64,000 nucleotides of DNA from Microbacterium oleivorans (GTDB taxonomy: Bacteria > Actinomycetota > Actinomycetes > Actinomycetales > Microbacteriaceae): contig NZ_JAMBOV010000001.1 in assembly GCF_023715745.1 (NCBI RefSeq), positions 372,001 to 436,000 on the forward strand. Direction: 5' to 3'. The notes beneath the pieces were generated by a model. That model made no database searches. It was not told the origin of the DNA and saw only the letters and a list, made by a program, of their open reading frames with translations. Made by a program: the position numbers and the translations under genes. Shown here in pieces: positions 44,901-53,771 of this stretch; the first letter of the stretch is position 1, and each line of letters begins with the position of its first letter.

Positions 44901-47372
44901 AACGACATCACGACGGCGCAGAACTACAGCGGCTACTGGCGCATCGGCGGCGACTCCGGCTGGGAAGGCGCGACCTACTGGACCGGCTCGCTCGACGAGG
45001 CCGCCGTGTACCCGACGGCGTTGACGCAGGCTCAGGTATCGGACCACTTCATCATCGGCTCCGGCCAGCAGCCGCCGAACGCGGCTCCGCGGGACCTCGC
45101 CTTCACCGCCGACGCGAACGGCCTGACCGCCGCATTCACCGGCGCGGCCACCGACCCCGACGGCGACCCGCTGACCTACGCGTGGAGCTTCGGCGACGAC
45201 GCCACAGCAGCGGGGGCGACGGTCTCGCACCGCTTCGCGGCAGCCGGCACGTACGCCGTCACGCTGACGGTGACCGACGGTCGCGGCGGCTCGACGCAGC
45301 ACACGGAGAACGTGACGGTGACCCACGCGGCACCCGTGGCGGCGTTCACGTCCGAGGCGGACGAGCTGACTGTGACGACGGATGCCTCGGGCTCCTCGGC
45401 CTCGGACGGCGCGACCCTGGCCTACGACTGGAACTGGGGCGACGGCTCCGCGCACACGACCGGTGCGGCGGCGACGCACGAGTACGACGAGGACGGCGAC
45501 TACACGGTCACCCTGACGGTGACCGACAGCCTCGGCGCGACGGACTCCGTGCAGCGCACGGTCACGGTCGCCGCGACCCCCGCTCCCGCCTATGCCGCAT
45601 CGGATGCCTTCGGGCGGACGGTCGCGTCCGGATGGGGCACCGCCGACGTCGGCGGTGGATGGACCTTCGCGAGCAGCTCGACCTCGGGTGCCTCCGTGCA
45701 GGACGGCAAGGGCCAGCTGACGGTCGCCGCCGGGCAGACGCGGACCCTCGCCCTCGGCTCCTCCGTGCGCGATTCGGAGAACCGCGTGGACTACACACTG
45801 ACGAACGGTCCCTCCGCAGGCGCCGGCTACGTCGGACTGGGGGCACGGCGCAACGGGTCGAACTTCTACAACGTGCGCGTCTGGCACCGTGACACGGGAG
45901 CGGTCTGGCTCGTCGCCCAGCGCGGCACCACGGTCATCACCTCGAAGGCCGTGAGCGGACTCACCTGGGGAGCTGGCGACGCGTTCTCGCTCCGGGTCGA
46001 CGTGACGGGCACGAACCCGACGGCCATCAAGGCCAAGGTGTGGAAGCAAGGGGCCGCCGAGCCGTCCTCGTGGCAGCTTGAGACGACGGATTCCACGGCC
46101 GAGCTGCAGACCTCCGGTGGGCCGATCCTGCACTATGCGATGGCCGGCTCCGCCACCTCGCCGGGCACGGTCCGCTTCGACAACCTCACGGTGCGCGACA
46201 GCCAGGCGGCCCCCGCCCCCAACCAGGCGCCGGTCGCGAGCTTCACCTCGTCAGCATCCGGTCTCACCGCGTCGGTGAACGGCTCAGGGTCGACGGATGC
46301 AGACGGGTCGATCGCGTCGTACTCCTGGAACTGGGGGGACGGTTCGCCCGCATCGTCGGGAGCAACGGCATCCCACACCTACGCGTCGGCCGGCGACAAG
46401 CAGGTCACCTTGACGGTGACGGATGACGACGGAGCCACGCACTCCGTCACGAAGACCGTGACCGTCACGGCTCCTGCACCCAATCAGGCGCCGGTGGCGA
46501 GCTTCACGTCCTCGACGTCGAACCTCACCGCGTCGGTGAACGGTACGGGATCGACGGATGCGGACGGATCCATCGCGTCGTATTCGTGGAAGTGGGGCGA
46601 CTCGTCGCAGGACTCGACAGGCGCGACGGCTTCGCACACCTATGCGGCGGCGGGCGACTACGAGGTGACCCTGACGGTCACCGACGACAAGGGTGCGACG
46701 CACTCGGTGAAGAAGACCGTCACGGTCACTGCACCGGCACCGGCCGATGTCCTCGCCCGCGATGCCTTCGAGCGCACCGCGACGGGAGGCTGGGGCACGG
46801 CCGACGTCGGGGGTGCCTGGACGATCAGCGGTGGCGCGGCGTCCGCGGCGAGCGTGAGCGGCGGGACGGGCAAGTTCGCGCTGAGCGCCGGGGGCACGCG
46901 TACCGCGCTGCTCTCGCAGACGCCGCTGCGCAACTTCACCGCATCCACCGACTTCACGATCGACGTCGCCTCATCGACCGGGTCGGGTTATGTCGGCATC
47001 GTTCCGCGCAATGCAGGGAGCAGCTACTACGTCGTGAACGCCTGGCTGCGGACGGACGGCAAGGTGTACCTCGTGGCGCAGCGCGGCTCGACCGTTCTGC
47101 AGACGTTCAGCGCGACGGGTCTCACGTACGCCGCCGGCGACAGCTTCTCGCTGAAGGTCGAGTCCGCCGGGGCGAACGGCACGACTGAGCTGCGGGCGAA
47201 GCTGTGGAAGAAGGGTGCCACCGAGCCGTCGGCATGGCAGCTCGTGGCCACGGACACGACAAGCGACCTCCAGGCGGCTGCGTCGGTCGGGCTCCGCGCC
47301 AACCGCGCATCGTCGTCGACGAGTGCCATGACGGTGTCCTTCGACGACTTCCGGGTCGTGCCGATCGGATGA
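41961..47372 (+). CDS. Secreted multidomain protein: beta-propeller-like, two LamG, four PKD
   Basis: An 1803-residue exported protein. The signal peptide ends at AHA (residue ~38). Residues ~40-465 have repeats such as IYIGGSFNSVNG, VYVGGRFTQG and VIIGGRFYTVNG, as in delta-60-type beta-propellers. A FN3-like domain follows, then two LamG domains (~580-800 and ~814-1030), PKD domains near 1040, 1120, 1419 and 1505, and two copies of a ~200-residue domain beginning DAFGRTVASGWG and DAFERTATGGWG (~1210 and ~1595). There is no sortase or membrane anchor, so it is released or held by its carbohydrate-binding domains. It lies between the lipoprotein and polymerase genes, so a role in binding or organising the polymer is likely. 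Confidence 0.82.
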   Translation: MTTATTRKPSLLARAVSVLAATALIGAGVLAVSPAAHAAEPLSPDPAPLLQRDADVATADALPTVQIDDGYVWAQTMIGNTVYAAGSFTNARAPLAAPGTSLTPRSNILAYDISTGNLKSFAPQVNGVIKAIAASPDGSRIYIGGSFNSVNGTTRFNFAALDATTGALVPGFSPSVGGTGVYAIATTGSAVYVGGRFTQGNGVARGNLAAFSTSNGALLSWAPTTDLQVDAMVMEPGNQKVIIGGRFYTVNGVGGEQRGIGALDPATGATVPWAVTSVIKNGWAEGGNAGRSGIFALATDAGGVYGTGWTYADVATGNIEGTFAVNAGAGDLRWLADCHGDHYGVWSTGKIVYSTSHTHQCDTVNLWPEQPKRQYRYIEAYTADARGTLPRTPSESSIYKNWAGTPSPSAYAWYPDFTVGNTSGLGQAGLSITGTGDYISVAGEFGSVNNQRYQGIVRFSTKPSTGAKQGPRIATASWAPSARSITAGEARVQIQANWDRDDMNLTYELRRSGRSTPVATTTVASTWWQRPGIVMKDTDVVAGQTYTYTVIARDGNGNAVQSSAATVTISSTSASAYASAVIDDSATHYWPLGEDSGTAAFDWAGSEDLTVNGATRGVAGQNQATTTKATQFAGVDGSFASTATSEVGPNTFSVEAWFKTTSTSGGKIVGFGNNAGGTSGSYDRHIYLSNDGRLTFGVYPGSVQTLESGPGYNDGAWHQVVASLSPAGMRFYVDGALVGGRSDITSGEGYNGYWKVGGDNTGGWPNSGSSSYLSGTIADVAVYPSALSLDAVARHYAASGRGTAPAAAPSDTYGKSVYALNPSVYWRLDETTGAAAADSSGAGYIYPGTYFGGVTKGAPSALATGAGTSIALSPNGQTGVTGDKQVFNPTTYSMETWFKTTSTNGGKLIGFGSNRVGESGNYDRHVYMSGDGALRFGVWNGWAGIIQSGPGFNDGKWHHVVATQSSAGMRLYLDGQLVDQNDITTAQNYSGYWRIGGDSGWEGATYWTGSLDEAAVYPTALTQAQVSDHFIIGSGQQPPNAAPRDLAFTADANGLTAAFTGAATDPDGDPLTYAWSFGDDATAAGATVSHRFAAAGTYAVTLTVTDGRGGSTQHTENVTVTHAAPVAAFTSEADELTVTTDASGSSASDGATLAYDWNWGDGSAHTTGAAATHEYDEDGDYTVTLTVTDSLGATDSVQRTVTVAATPAPAYAASDAFGRTVASGWGTADVGGGWTFASSSTSGASVQDGKGQLTVAAGQTRTLALGSSVRDSENRVDYTLTNGPSAGAGYVGLGARRNGSNFYNVRVWHRDTGAVWLVAQRGTTVITSKAVSGLTWGAGDAFSLRVDVTGTNPTAIKAKVWKQGAAEPSSWQLETTDSTAELQTSGGPILHYAMAGSATSPGTVRFDNLTVRDSQAAPAPNQAPVASFTSSASGLTASVNGSGSTDADGSIASYSWNWGDGSPASSGATASHTYASAGDKQVTLTVTDDDGATHSVTKTVTVTAPAPNQAPVASFTSSTSNLTASVNGTGSTDADGSIASYSWKWGDSSQDSTGATASHTYAAAGDYEVTLTVTDDKGATHSVKKTVTVTAPAPADVLARDAFERTATGGWGTADVGGAWTISGGAASAASVSGGTGKFALSAGGTRTALLSQTPLRNFTASTDFTIDVASSTGSGYVGIVPRNAGSSYYVVNAWLRTDGKVYLVAQRGSTVLQTFSATGLTYAAGDSFSLKVESAGANGTTELRAKLWKKGATEPSAWQLVATDTTSDLQAAASVGLRANRASSSTSAMTVSFDDFRVVPIG
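46218..46735 (+). repeat. Tandem PKD-encoding repeat (two ~258-base units)
   Basis: Two adjacent copies of a PKD module, each opening with APAPNQAPVASFTSS and carrying GSTDADGSIASYSW and GATASHTYA, are about 258 bases apart and very similar at both DNA and protein level. They look like a recent in-frame duplication. Confidence 0.75.
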
Positions 47373-47380
47373 CCACGATG

Positions 47381-47419
47381 TCGGCCCGCCGGCATGCAAC
47401 GGAGCATCCGGCGGGCCGA
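47381..47419 (+). terminator. Hairpin between secreted protein and polymerase genes
   Basis: TCGGCCCGCCGG pairs perfectly with CCGGCGGGCCGA across a 15-base loop, which itself holds ATGC/GCAT. It lies eight bases after the stop of the secreted protein and 26 before the polymerase start, so it may reduce readthrough into the downstream genes. Confidence 0.65.
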
Positions 47420-47445
47420 TCCGCGCTGAGGGGAGGTGAATGCGG

Positions 47446-48750
47446 ATGCCGAACGGTCTCATGATGATGGCTGTGGTGACCGCGCTCGTCGCAGCGGGGA
47501 TCGCGGCGATGTTCCTCGTGCGGGCGCCCCGCGCCAGCCTCGCCGTCTGGGTGCTCGCAGCCTTCTTCCTGCCGATCTGGGTCGGCCTGAACGTCGGCTT
47601 CTACATGTCCGGCATCACGCTCCTGACCCTCGGTTTGGTGGTCCTCCACGGCGGCCGCTTCCGCCTCGCAGCACCGGACGCGTTCATGCTGCTGTTCGTC
47701 GGCCTGGTCGTGCTGCTGTTCGCGGCGAGGCAGGTCGAGCTGTCGTACCTCGTATCCGGCGTTCTCGAACTGGTCCTCCCGTACTTCTGGGGACGGATCA
47801 TCTACGAACGCGTCGGGTCGCGGCCGATCACGGGCTGGATCGCGGGGGCGGCCGTCGCGGTCGGGGTCCTGGCCGTCATCGAGTTCCTCACCGGCTCGAA
47901 CCTCTTCATCGGCATCCCGGGGTATGGACCGCTCCAGGCGACCTGGGGCACGCTGCAGCCGCGCGCCGGATTCCTCCGGGCCGAGGGGGCGTTCGGCCAC
48001 TCCATCGCGCTGGGCGGCGCGCTCGCGATGTCGGCCGCCTTCGTGATCGCCGCCCGCACGACGACATGGATGAAGGCCGTCGGCCTGACCGTCGTCGGCG
48101 TGGCCGTGGTCTTCACTTTCAGCCGGATCGGCATCATCACCTTCGTCCTGACGGTCGTGCTCTCCATCCTCGTGCTGCGCGGTGTCGGAGCGTCGATCCG
48201 CTGGCTCACCGCCGGGCTGCTGGGCGTCGGGCTCTTCATCCTGGTGCCGTTCCTCGACACGGTGTTCCTCGACGCGGGCAGCGAAGCAGGCGGCAGCGCG
48301 GACTACCGCGGCAGTCTGACGGTCCTGCTCAGCCAGGTCCAGCCGATCGGCGGCGCCACGGGCTGGGGGGACCTGGTCGTCGGCGACGACTACCTCGGCA
48401 ACTTCACGGCCTCGACCGACAACGCGTTCATCTCACTGCTGCTGCGGTACGGATACATCCCGACCGCGGCGCTGTTCGCCGTGTACGTGGGCGCCGTCGT
48501 CGTCGCCGTCACGTCCAAGCGCATGTCTCCGGCGTCGGTGGCGATCCTCGCCCAGTTGCCCGGACTGTTCGCTGTCGCGTTCATCACGCAGTACGGCATC
48601 CTGCTCTGGTTCATCGTCGGCGTCGCGGTCTCGAGCGCGCTGAGACCGGAGCGGGAAAGCACCGCATCGTCCCGGTTCGCGGAGCATCCGCGCCCGGAAG
48701 TCGTGATCATCGACGGTGCCGGAGTCGGCACGTCATCAAGGGGGAGATGA
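47446..48750 (+). CDS. Wzy-like polysaccharide polymerase / O-antigen ligase family membrane protein
   Basis: A 434-residue integral membrane protein with ten or more helices. The large external loop before the last helices and the stretch LQPRAGFLRAEGAFGHSIALG, with FTFSRIGIITF in the next helix pair, match the Wzy_C/O-antigen ligase family; SADYRGSLTVLLSQVQ is in the family's Arg-bearing loop. It should polymerise lipid-linked repeat units outside the membrane. GGGAGGTGA lies nine bases before ATG 47446 and three before ATG 47440, so I prefer 47446. The ABC exporter starts one base after its stop. Confidence 0.8.
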   Translation: MPNGLMMMAVVTALVAAGIAAMFLVRAPRASLAVWVLAAFFLPIWVGLNVGFYMSGITLLTLGLVVLHGGRFRLAAPDAFMLLFVGLVVLLFAARQVELSYLVSGVLELVLPYFWGRIIYERVGSRPITGWIAGAAVAVGVLAVIEFLTGSNLFIGIPGYGPLQATWGTLQPRAGFLRAEGAFGHSIALGGALAMSAAFVIAARTTTWMKAVGLTVVGVAVVFTFSRIGIITFVLTVVLSILVLRGVGASIRWLTAGLLGVGLFILVPFLDTVFLDAGSEAGGSADYRGSLTVLLSQVQPIGGATGWGDLVVGDDYLGNFTASTDNAFISLLLRYGYIPTAALFAVYVGAVVVAVTSKRMSPASVAILAQLPGLFAVAFITQYGILLWFIVGVAVSSALRPERESTASSRFAEHPRPEVVIIDGAGVGTSSRGR

Positions 48751-48751
48751 G

Positions 48752-50584
48752 TTGTCAGGACGTCGAGAAGGAACATCCAGACGGTCCGCGCTGTCGACGC
48801 TGAAGGAGTCGGTGGCGGCGTGGCGCCGCGTCGGCCCGTTCTTCACGCGGTCCCGCAGCAAGATCGTCCTCATCGCGGTGGCCTCGGTCGCGGCCGGCCT
48901 CTTCGAGGCAGCGCTCCTCACGCTCATCGCTGCGCTCGCCCTGGCGCTCGCCGAGAGCCGCGACGTCCGGGTAGATCTCATCGGGCTCGAGATCACCCTG
49001 AACCTGCCCCTCGCCCTGACGCTCGGCATCCTGCTGGCCCTTCTCCGCGGGGCCCTGCAACTCTGGGTCGCGTATCTCCCCGCCGTGATGAGCGGGCAGG
49101 CGATGGTGGATCTGCGCACCCGTCTCTTCGACGCCTTCGTCGGTGCCGCCTGGCCGTCCAAGGCGGCTGAACGAGACGGTGGGTTCCAGTCGGTGATGCT
49201 GAACCAGGTCCGCGCGACGTCCGAGACCATCATCCTCATCGCAGGGGTCATCTCGGCAGGCCTCATGTTCCTGAGTCTGCTCGCGTCCGCGGTCGCGATG
49301 AGCCCGCCCGCCGCGGCCGTCATCACGGCGGTGTCGCTGGCGCTGTTCGCGGTGCTCCGCCCGCTTTCGCGCTCGCTGCGGCGGGCCTCCACCGTCCTGA
49401 GCTCCGAGAACATCGAGTACGCCAAGACCACCCAGGAAGTCGCGGCCCTCGCCGAGGAGACCGAGGTCTTCGGTGCGACGCCCGCCTACCGGGAACGGTT
49501 CTATGCGCAGCTGCGTGCTGTGCAGCATCCCTTCCAGAAGGTGCGGTACCTCTCCGGTGCCGTGCCCGCCCTCTATCAGAGCGTCGCGCTGCTCGTCCTC
49601 GTCATCGCGCTCGGCGTCGTAGCGCTCCTCGGGGCCGGCAACATCGCTACACTCGGCGCGGTCGTCCTCATCCTGATCCGAGCCGTCACGTACGGCCAGC
49701 GCGTGCAGGGCGCGATCACCTCCGTCGACGAGAAGCTGCCGTTCGTCCATCACCTCGCCGACGCGATCGAACGGTACGAGTCGCAGCCCCAGCGCCCCGG
49801 CCACGAGAATGCCGACCACATCGGCGATCTCACCATGAGCGGCGTCGGCTTCGGTTACGACCGAGGTGTGGACGTGCTCCGCGACATCTCCTTCTCGGTG
49901 AAGATGGGCGAGATCGTCGGCATCGTCGGCCCGTCGGGAGCAGGCAAGTCCACACTCGTGCAGCTGTTGCTGAGGCTGCGGGAGCCCACCGCGGGTGTCT
50001 ATTCCGTGAACGGAATGCCCGCCGCGGCCATCGACCGGGACGACTGGCGCCGGATGGTGACCTACGTCCCGCAGTCCCCGCAGCTGTTCTACGGAACGGT
50101 GCGCGAGAACATCCGCTTCTTCCGCGACGACATCGACGACGCCGCCGTCGAGGAGGCCGCGCGCCGCGCGCACATCCACGAGGACATCCTGCGGCTGCCC
50201 GATGGGTACGACACGATCGTCGGCGCCCGCGCCTCACTGGTGTCCGGCGGGCAGCGGCAGCGCATCTGCCTCGCTCGCGCGCTCGCCGCGCGTCCTGCCG
50301 TCATGATCCTCGACGAGCCGACCAGTGCCCTCGACGTCAAGTCGGAGGAGTCGGTCCAAGCAACGCTCCACGAGCTCGCCGGTGACGCCATCGTCTTCCT
50401 CGTCGCGCACCGGCTGTCGACGCTCGCGATCTGCGACCGCGTGATGGTGGTCGCCGACGGCACGATCGCCGGCTTCGACACGGCGGAGAACCTGCGTCAC
50501 GACAACCACTACTTCCAGGAGGTCAGCGAGATCTCCGGGCGAACGGCCTCCCTCGGCGGCCCTCGTCGATCGGCCCTGGGCTGA
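48752..50584 (+). CDS. ABC exporter (fused membrane and ATPase domains), candidate repeat-unit flippase
   Basis: A 610-residue half-transporter. The membrane domain (~25-325) has six helices; the ATPase domain follows with GPSGAGKSTLVQLLL (Walker A), LVSGGQRQRICLARAL (signature), VMILDEPTSALD (Walker B) and VAHRLST (H-loop). No Wzx-type flippase occurs in the locus, so this PglK-like exporter may flip the lipid-linked unit; that is inference. The start is TTG 48752 with GGGAG five bases before it. The next gene begins four bases after its stop. Confidence 0.82.
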   Translation: MSGRREGTSRRSALSTLKESVAAWRRVGPFFTRSRSKIVLIAVASVAAGLFEAALLTLIAALALALAESRDVRVDLIGLEITLNLPLALTLGILLALLRGALQLWVAYLPAVMSGQAMVDLRTRLFDAFVGAAWPSKAAERDGGFQSVMLNQVRATSETIILIAGVISAGLMFLSLLASAVAMSPPAAAVITAVSLALFAVLRPLSRSLRRASTVLSSENIEYAKTTQEVAALAEETEVFGATPAYRERFYAQLRAVQHPFQKVRYLSGAVPALYQSVALLVLVIALGVVALLGAGNIATLGAVVLILIRAVTYGQRVQGAITSVDEKLPFVHHLADAIERYESQPQRPGHENADHIGDLTMSGVGFGYDRGVDVLRDISFSVKMGEIVGIVGPSGAGKSTLVQLLLRLREPTAGVYSVNGMPAAAIDRDDWRRMVTYVPQSPQLFYGTVRENIRFFRDDIDDAAVEEAARRAHIHEDILRLPDGYDTIVGARASLVSGGQRQRICLARALAARPAVMILDEPTSALDVKSEESVQATLHELAGDAIVFLVAHRLSTLAICDRVMVVADGTIAGFDTAENLRHDNHYFQEVSEISGRTASLGGPRRSALG

Positions 50585-50588
50585 CACC

Positions 50589-51632
50589 GTGGATGTCCTC
50601 TCCGTCTCGACCGGCAGGAATCGGGTGCGCGCCGTCCGTCGCAACCTGGCGCCCGGGCTGTGGGTCAAAGCAGGTCCGCTGATGTGGCGCCGCGTCGGGT
50701 CCGGCCCGGTGCCGGGCCACGCCTCGTCTACGAAGGGGGTCGCCTCGACCCGCGACCCGGGCTCGCCTCTCACGCGACTCGGCGACCTGCGCCACGCATT
50801 CGTCGTCCTCGGTCGTGGGGGAACGGCGGATGCCGCGATCGCGGCCCATGACGGAGGGACGGTCCTGTTCGACACGTCATCGCACCACGTCATCCGCCGG
50901 TACGGCACGGGGCCCGTGACCGAGGACTACGTCCGGATGCGCACCGCGTTCACGTCGCACGTCGGCGCTCCCGCCTTCGCCGTCGGCGGGGACGGTGAGT
51001 TCGTGGTCGAGGAGTTGGTCACGGGTGAACATCTCCTCGACGTCCACCCCCGCGTGCGCATCGCCGCTGTGCAACAGCTCATCGGCGAGTACGCACACCT
51101 GACAGCGGAGGCCGGCGCCGGGGGAGCCGGTCTACGGCAGGTGCTGGCACCTGTCGCACACGACCTCGCCGAGACCTCGCCGTTCCGGGAGGGATGGGAT
51201 GTCGGCCACGTGTGCGATGCAGGCGGCCTCGGTGACCCGATGATCTGGGTGCCGAGCGCATACGAGGCGACGACGAAGAACTTGATGATCGCGCGCGGGG
51301 GGCGGCCGGTGCCGATCGATTTGGGAGATCTGCAGCTGCAGCCGTTCTTCGCCTACCCGATCGGCCTCTTGATCTCTGCAGGTGCGGATGTCCTCGAGGC
51401 CTATCGGGACGGTGAGTTCGACCCCGCGCTGACGGCGCTGTGGGCGGCCGCCGGACAGGAGTGGTCGGGGGGTGCCCGGCAGAGGGATGCTGTGCTCGTC
51501 GCACGCGCGGCTTTCGGGGCGGCGCGCGATCATGGCGCAGGCGTTCCCGGCGGCGTCCGCGCCCTCCTCGCCGGCCGGCTCGCATCGATCGAACCCTGGC
51601 TGACCATCACACGAACGGGAGGATTCGTATGA
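50589..51632 (+). CDS. Uncharacterised EPS-locus protein with weak phosphotransferase (kinase-fold) similarity
   Basis: A 347-residue soluble protein that I do not recognise by family. TVLFDTSSHHVIRRYGTG followed by EDYVRMRTAFTSHVGAPAF and FVVEELVTGEHLL is arranged like the N-lobe of aminoglycoside-phosphotransferase folds, and EATTKNLMIARGGRPVPIDL followed by GDLQLQPFFAYP like their catalytic and metal loops. The usual catalytic Asp position reads Glu. The start is a GTG. It is translationally coupled (ATGA) to the tyrosine phosphatase gene and follows the ABC exporter. A kinase or pseudokinase that acts on a glycan or protein is possible but unproven. Confidence 0.5.
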   Translation: MDVLSVSTGRNRVRAVRRNLAPGLWVKAGPLMWRRVGSGPVPGHASSTKGVASTRDPGSPLTRLGDLRHAFVVLGRGGTADAAIAAHDGGTVLFDTSSHHVIRRYGTGPVTEDYVRMRTAFTSHVGAPAFAVGGDGEFVVEELVTGEHLLDVHPRVRIAAVQQLIGEYAHLTAEAGAGGAGLRQVLAPVAHDLAETSPFREGWDVGHVCDAGGLGDPMIWVPSAYEATTKNLMIARGGRPVPIDLGDLQLQPFFAYPIGLLISAGADVLEAYRDGEFDPALTALWAAAGQEWSGGARQRDAVLVARAAFGAARDHGAGVPGGVRALLAGRLASIEPWLTITRTGGFV

Positions 51633-52285
51633 CCGACGGCGTTCTCTTCATCTGCCACGCGAACGTCTGCCGCTCGCGGCTGATGGAGCACGAGTTCCGG
51701 ACTGCTGAGCGTGCCTCCGGTGCGGAACGGTGGCGCGCGTCGAGTGCGGGGGTCGCAGCGGTCGCAGGTCACCCGGTGTGCGACGAGGTCCAGGGTCTCG
51801 TGACGGCGACCGGCGAGGACGAGCTCGTGTCGCTCTCCGACCACGGGGCCGTGCTGCTCGACCGCGACCTGCTGCAGGATGCGGGCCTCGTGCTCACCGC
51901 GACGCGCGCCGAGCGCGCGGATGTGGCCCTGCTCATCCCTGCGATGCGGTCCCGCACGTTCACGCTGCGCGAGGCCGTCACGCTCGCTCAGATCGAGCCG
52001 GCGACGGCCGCGGGGCGGAGCGAGGATGCCTCGGGCCTCCTTGCCGCCTTCGCGGGATTCCTGGATCAGCATCGCGGCAGTGTCCGTGCGGACAACCGAA
52101 CCCGGAGCGGGTGGCTGCGCCCGCGTGATCGCTCCCACGACGTCGACATCCCGGATGCACATCACCGCCGGCTCAAGGACCACCATCGGGTCCTGCAGAC
52201 CGTGCAGGAGCAGACGATCGCGCTCCACACGCTCTTGCGTGCCTTCGCGGATCGCTCGGGGCGACGCGCAGCGCGCGGCCTGTGA
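51629..52285 (+). CDS. Low-molecular-weight protein tyrosine phosphatase
   Basis: A 218-residue phosphatase. The P-loop is CHANVCRS (Cys9, Arg15), matching CX5R(S), and the C-terminal DIPDAHHRRL supplies the general acid loop. It is longer than the usual ~150 residues, with an insertion near residues 110-165 (FTLREAVTLAQIEPATAAGR). LMW-PTPs in EPS loci reverse the BY-kinase; here that kinase is the convergent gene 15 bases away. Its start overlaps the previous stop by four bases. Confidence 0.87.
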   Translation: MTDGVLFICHANVCRSRLMEHEFRTAERASGAERWRASSAGVAAVAGHPVCDEVQGLVTATGEDELVSLSDHGAVLLDRDLLQDAGLVLTATRAERADVALLIPAMRSRTFTLREAVTLAQIEPATAAGRSEDASGLLAAFAGFLDQHRGSVRADNRTRSGWLRPRDRSHDVDIPDAHHRRLKDHHRVLQTVQEQTIALHTLLRAFADRSGRRAARGL

Positions 52286-52300
52286 CACCCGGCTCGGCGG

Positions 52301-53719
52301 TCAGGCCTGTGTCGGCGTGGTTCCGAGCGCGGAGACCTCGTCGGCGGATGCTCGCACGCGGGTGACCGGACCGTAGTAGTCGCCGGCCCGCTTGTCGTGG
52401 CGAGCACGGTTGAGGATGCTGCCGAGGACCCGGGCCCCCGCCCCTTCGAGGAGCTTGATCGACTTCGCCGCATTGGGTCGGCGGGTCTTCGTCGCGTCGA
52501 CGACGAAGAGGACGCCGTCGACCGACGGGGCCAGAAGGCTCGCGTCGGCGACGTTGAGGATGGGCGGGGCGTCGACCACCACGAAGTCGTACCTCTCCGC
52601 CGACTGCTCGAGGAGTTCGGCCATCGCCCGTGAGGCGAGGATCTCCGCCGGGTTGGGCGGGGTACCCCCCGAGGGGAGCACATCGAGCGTCGACGACCGG
52701 AACGGATATCGCGCCGTGTCGAAGTCGTGCATCTTCAGCAGGACGGACGTGAGGCCCACCGCGTCGTCGATCCCGAAGAACACGTGCACCTGCGGACGCC
52801 GCAGGTCTGCGTCGATCAGCAGGACGCGGTGGTTGAGGTCTGCCAGCGTCAGCGCGAGGTTGACGGCGACGGTCGACTTGCCTTCACCCGGGGAGCCGGA
52901 CGTGACGAGCAGGGTGGATGTCCGCGAGCCCACGTTCGCGTAGGTGAGGGCGGAGCGCAGTCGCCGGAACTCCTCCGCCGATCGGCCCATGGGTTCCTGC
53001 GCGACGCCGGCGGCCCGGTGCGCCAGCAACGGTGCGCGGGTGATGACCCCGAGCACGGGAGTGCCGCTGACCCGCGCCAGGATCTCCTCGTTCCGCACGC
53101 GGGTGTCGGCGGCGCTGAAGATCAGGGCGGCGGCGATTCCGAGGATGCCCCCCAGCAGCAACCCGAGGAGAGCGTCCCGGGGCTTGTTGGGGGACGACTG
53201 GGATGCCGGTACCACGGCGTTGTCGATCGTCTCCGCCGTGATGGTCGGAGCGCCTTCCGCGCCCTTCGGTGAGATCTCGAGCACCACGTCGGCGAGCTCG
53301 GTGGCGACGGCGTTGGCGAGCGCCGCCGCCCGATCGGCGTTCGTCGAGGTGGAGGTGATGCGGAGGATGACGGTGTCCTGCGGGATCGCGACATCGATCG
53401 AGCGGGCGAGCTCACGGGGCGTCGTGGCGATGCCGAGTTCGTCGATGACCGGCTCGAGGACCCGCGAAGTCGTGGCCAGCTGTGCGATCGAGAGCATCTG
53501 GTTCTGGGTGTATGCCGACCCCTGGTTCAGATCCGATGCGCTCGCCCCCTGATTGAGCGCGAAGTAGAGCGATGCCGTCGACTGGAATCGCGGTGTCTCG
53601 AGCGCGGACAATCCGTATGCGACGGCTCCCCCGAGCACGGCGCAGAGCGCGACCCCCCACCAGAACTTCCGCAGCGCACTCAACAGCCAATGCCCCGACC
53701 AAGGCGCTGTTTCCGCCAT
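52301..53719 (-). CDS. BY-type tyrosine kinase / polysaccharide co-polymerase (Wzc-like)
   Basis: A 472-residue chain-length regulator and autokinase. Two membrane helices (~20-40 and ~183-205) flank a Wzz-type external domain. The cytosolic kinase has EEFRRLRSAL (249-258), Walker A SGSPGEGKST (274-283), Walker A' LLIDADLRRP (300-309) and Walker B VVVDAPP (380-386). The C-terminal Tyr cluster is minimal (Tyr448-Tyr449), so autophosphorylation may be limited. ATG 53719 follows a GGGGAGGGGGA tract; a 17-residue N-terminal extension is open but not needed. It pairs with the convergent phosphatase. Confidence 0.92.
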   Translation of the reverse strand: MAETAPWSGHWLLSALRKFWWGVALCAVLGGAVAYGLSALETPRFQSTASLYFALNQGASASDLNQGSAYTQNQMLSIAQLATTSRVLEPVIDELGIATTPRELARSIDVAIPQDTVILRITSTSTNADRAAALANAVATELADVVLEISPKGAEGAPTITAETIDNAVVPASQSSPNKPRDALLGLLLGGILGIAAALIFSAADTRVRNEEILARVSGTPVLGVITRAPLLAHRAAGVAQEPMGRSAEEFRRLRSALTYANVGSRTSTLLVTSGSPGEGKSTVAVNLALTLADLNHRVLLIDADLRRPQVHVFFGIDDAVGLTSVLLKMHDFDTARYPFRSSTLDVLPSGGTPPNPAEILASRAMAELLEQSAERYDFVVVDAPPILNVADASLLAPSVDGVLFVVDATKTRRPNAAKSIKLLEGAGARVLGSILNRARHDKRAGDYYGPVTRVRASADEVSALGTTPTQA

Positions 53720-53755
53720 GGGTCCCCCTCCCCAAGAGTCCCTACATTCTACGGG

Positions 53756-53771
53756 GGTGAGGGAGCTCACC
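53756..53771. promoter_or_regulatory. Inverted repeat in the divergent BY-kinase / beta-helix gap
   Basis: GGTGAG-GGAG-CTCACC is a perfect six-base dyad 37 bases upstream of the BY-kinase start, inside the 246-base gap 53720-53965. The rest of that gap is C-rich on the plus strand, with runs of six and eight C, and I see no other feature in it. Confidence 0.3.

Noticed and set aside
41910..46133. Minus-strand open frame of 1407 codons
   Set aside because: It is antisense to the PKD/LamG protein gene, which has a signal peptide and recognisable domains. The antisense product has none and extreme Arg/Gly/Val content.
53724..53733. G tracts before the BY-kinase start as a fifth leader array
   Set aside because: The two runs are only one base apart and act as a ribosome site; they do not show the ~20-base spacing of the other leaders.
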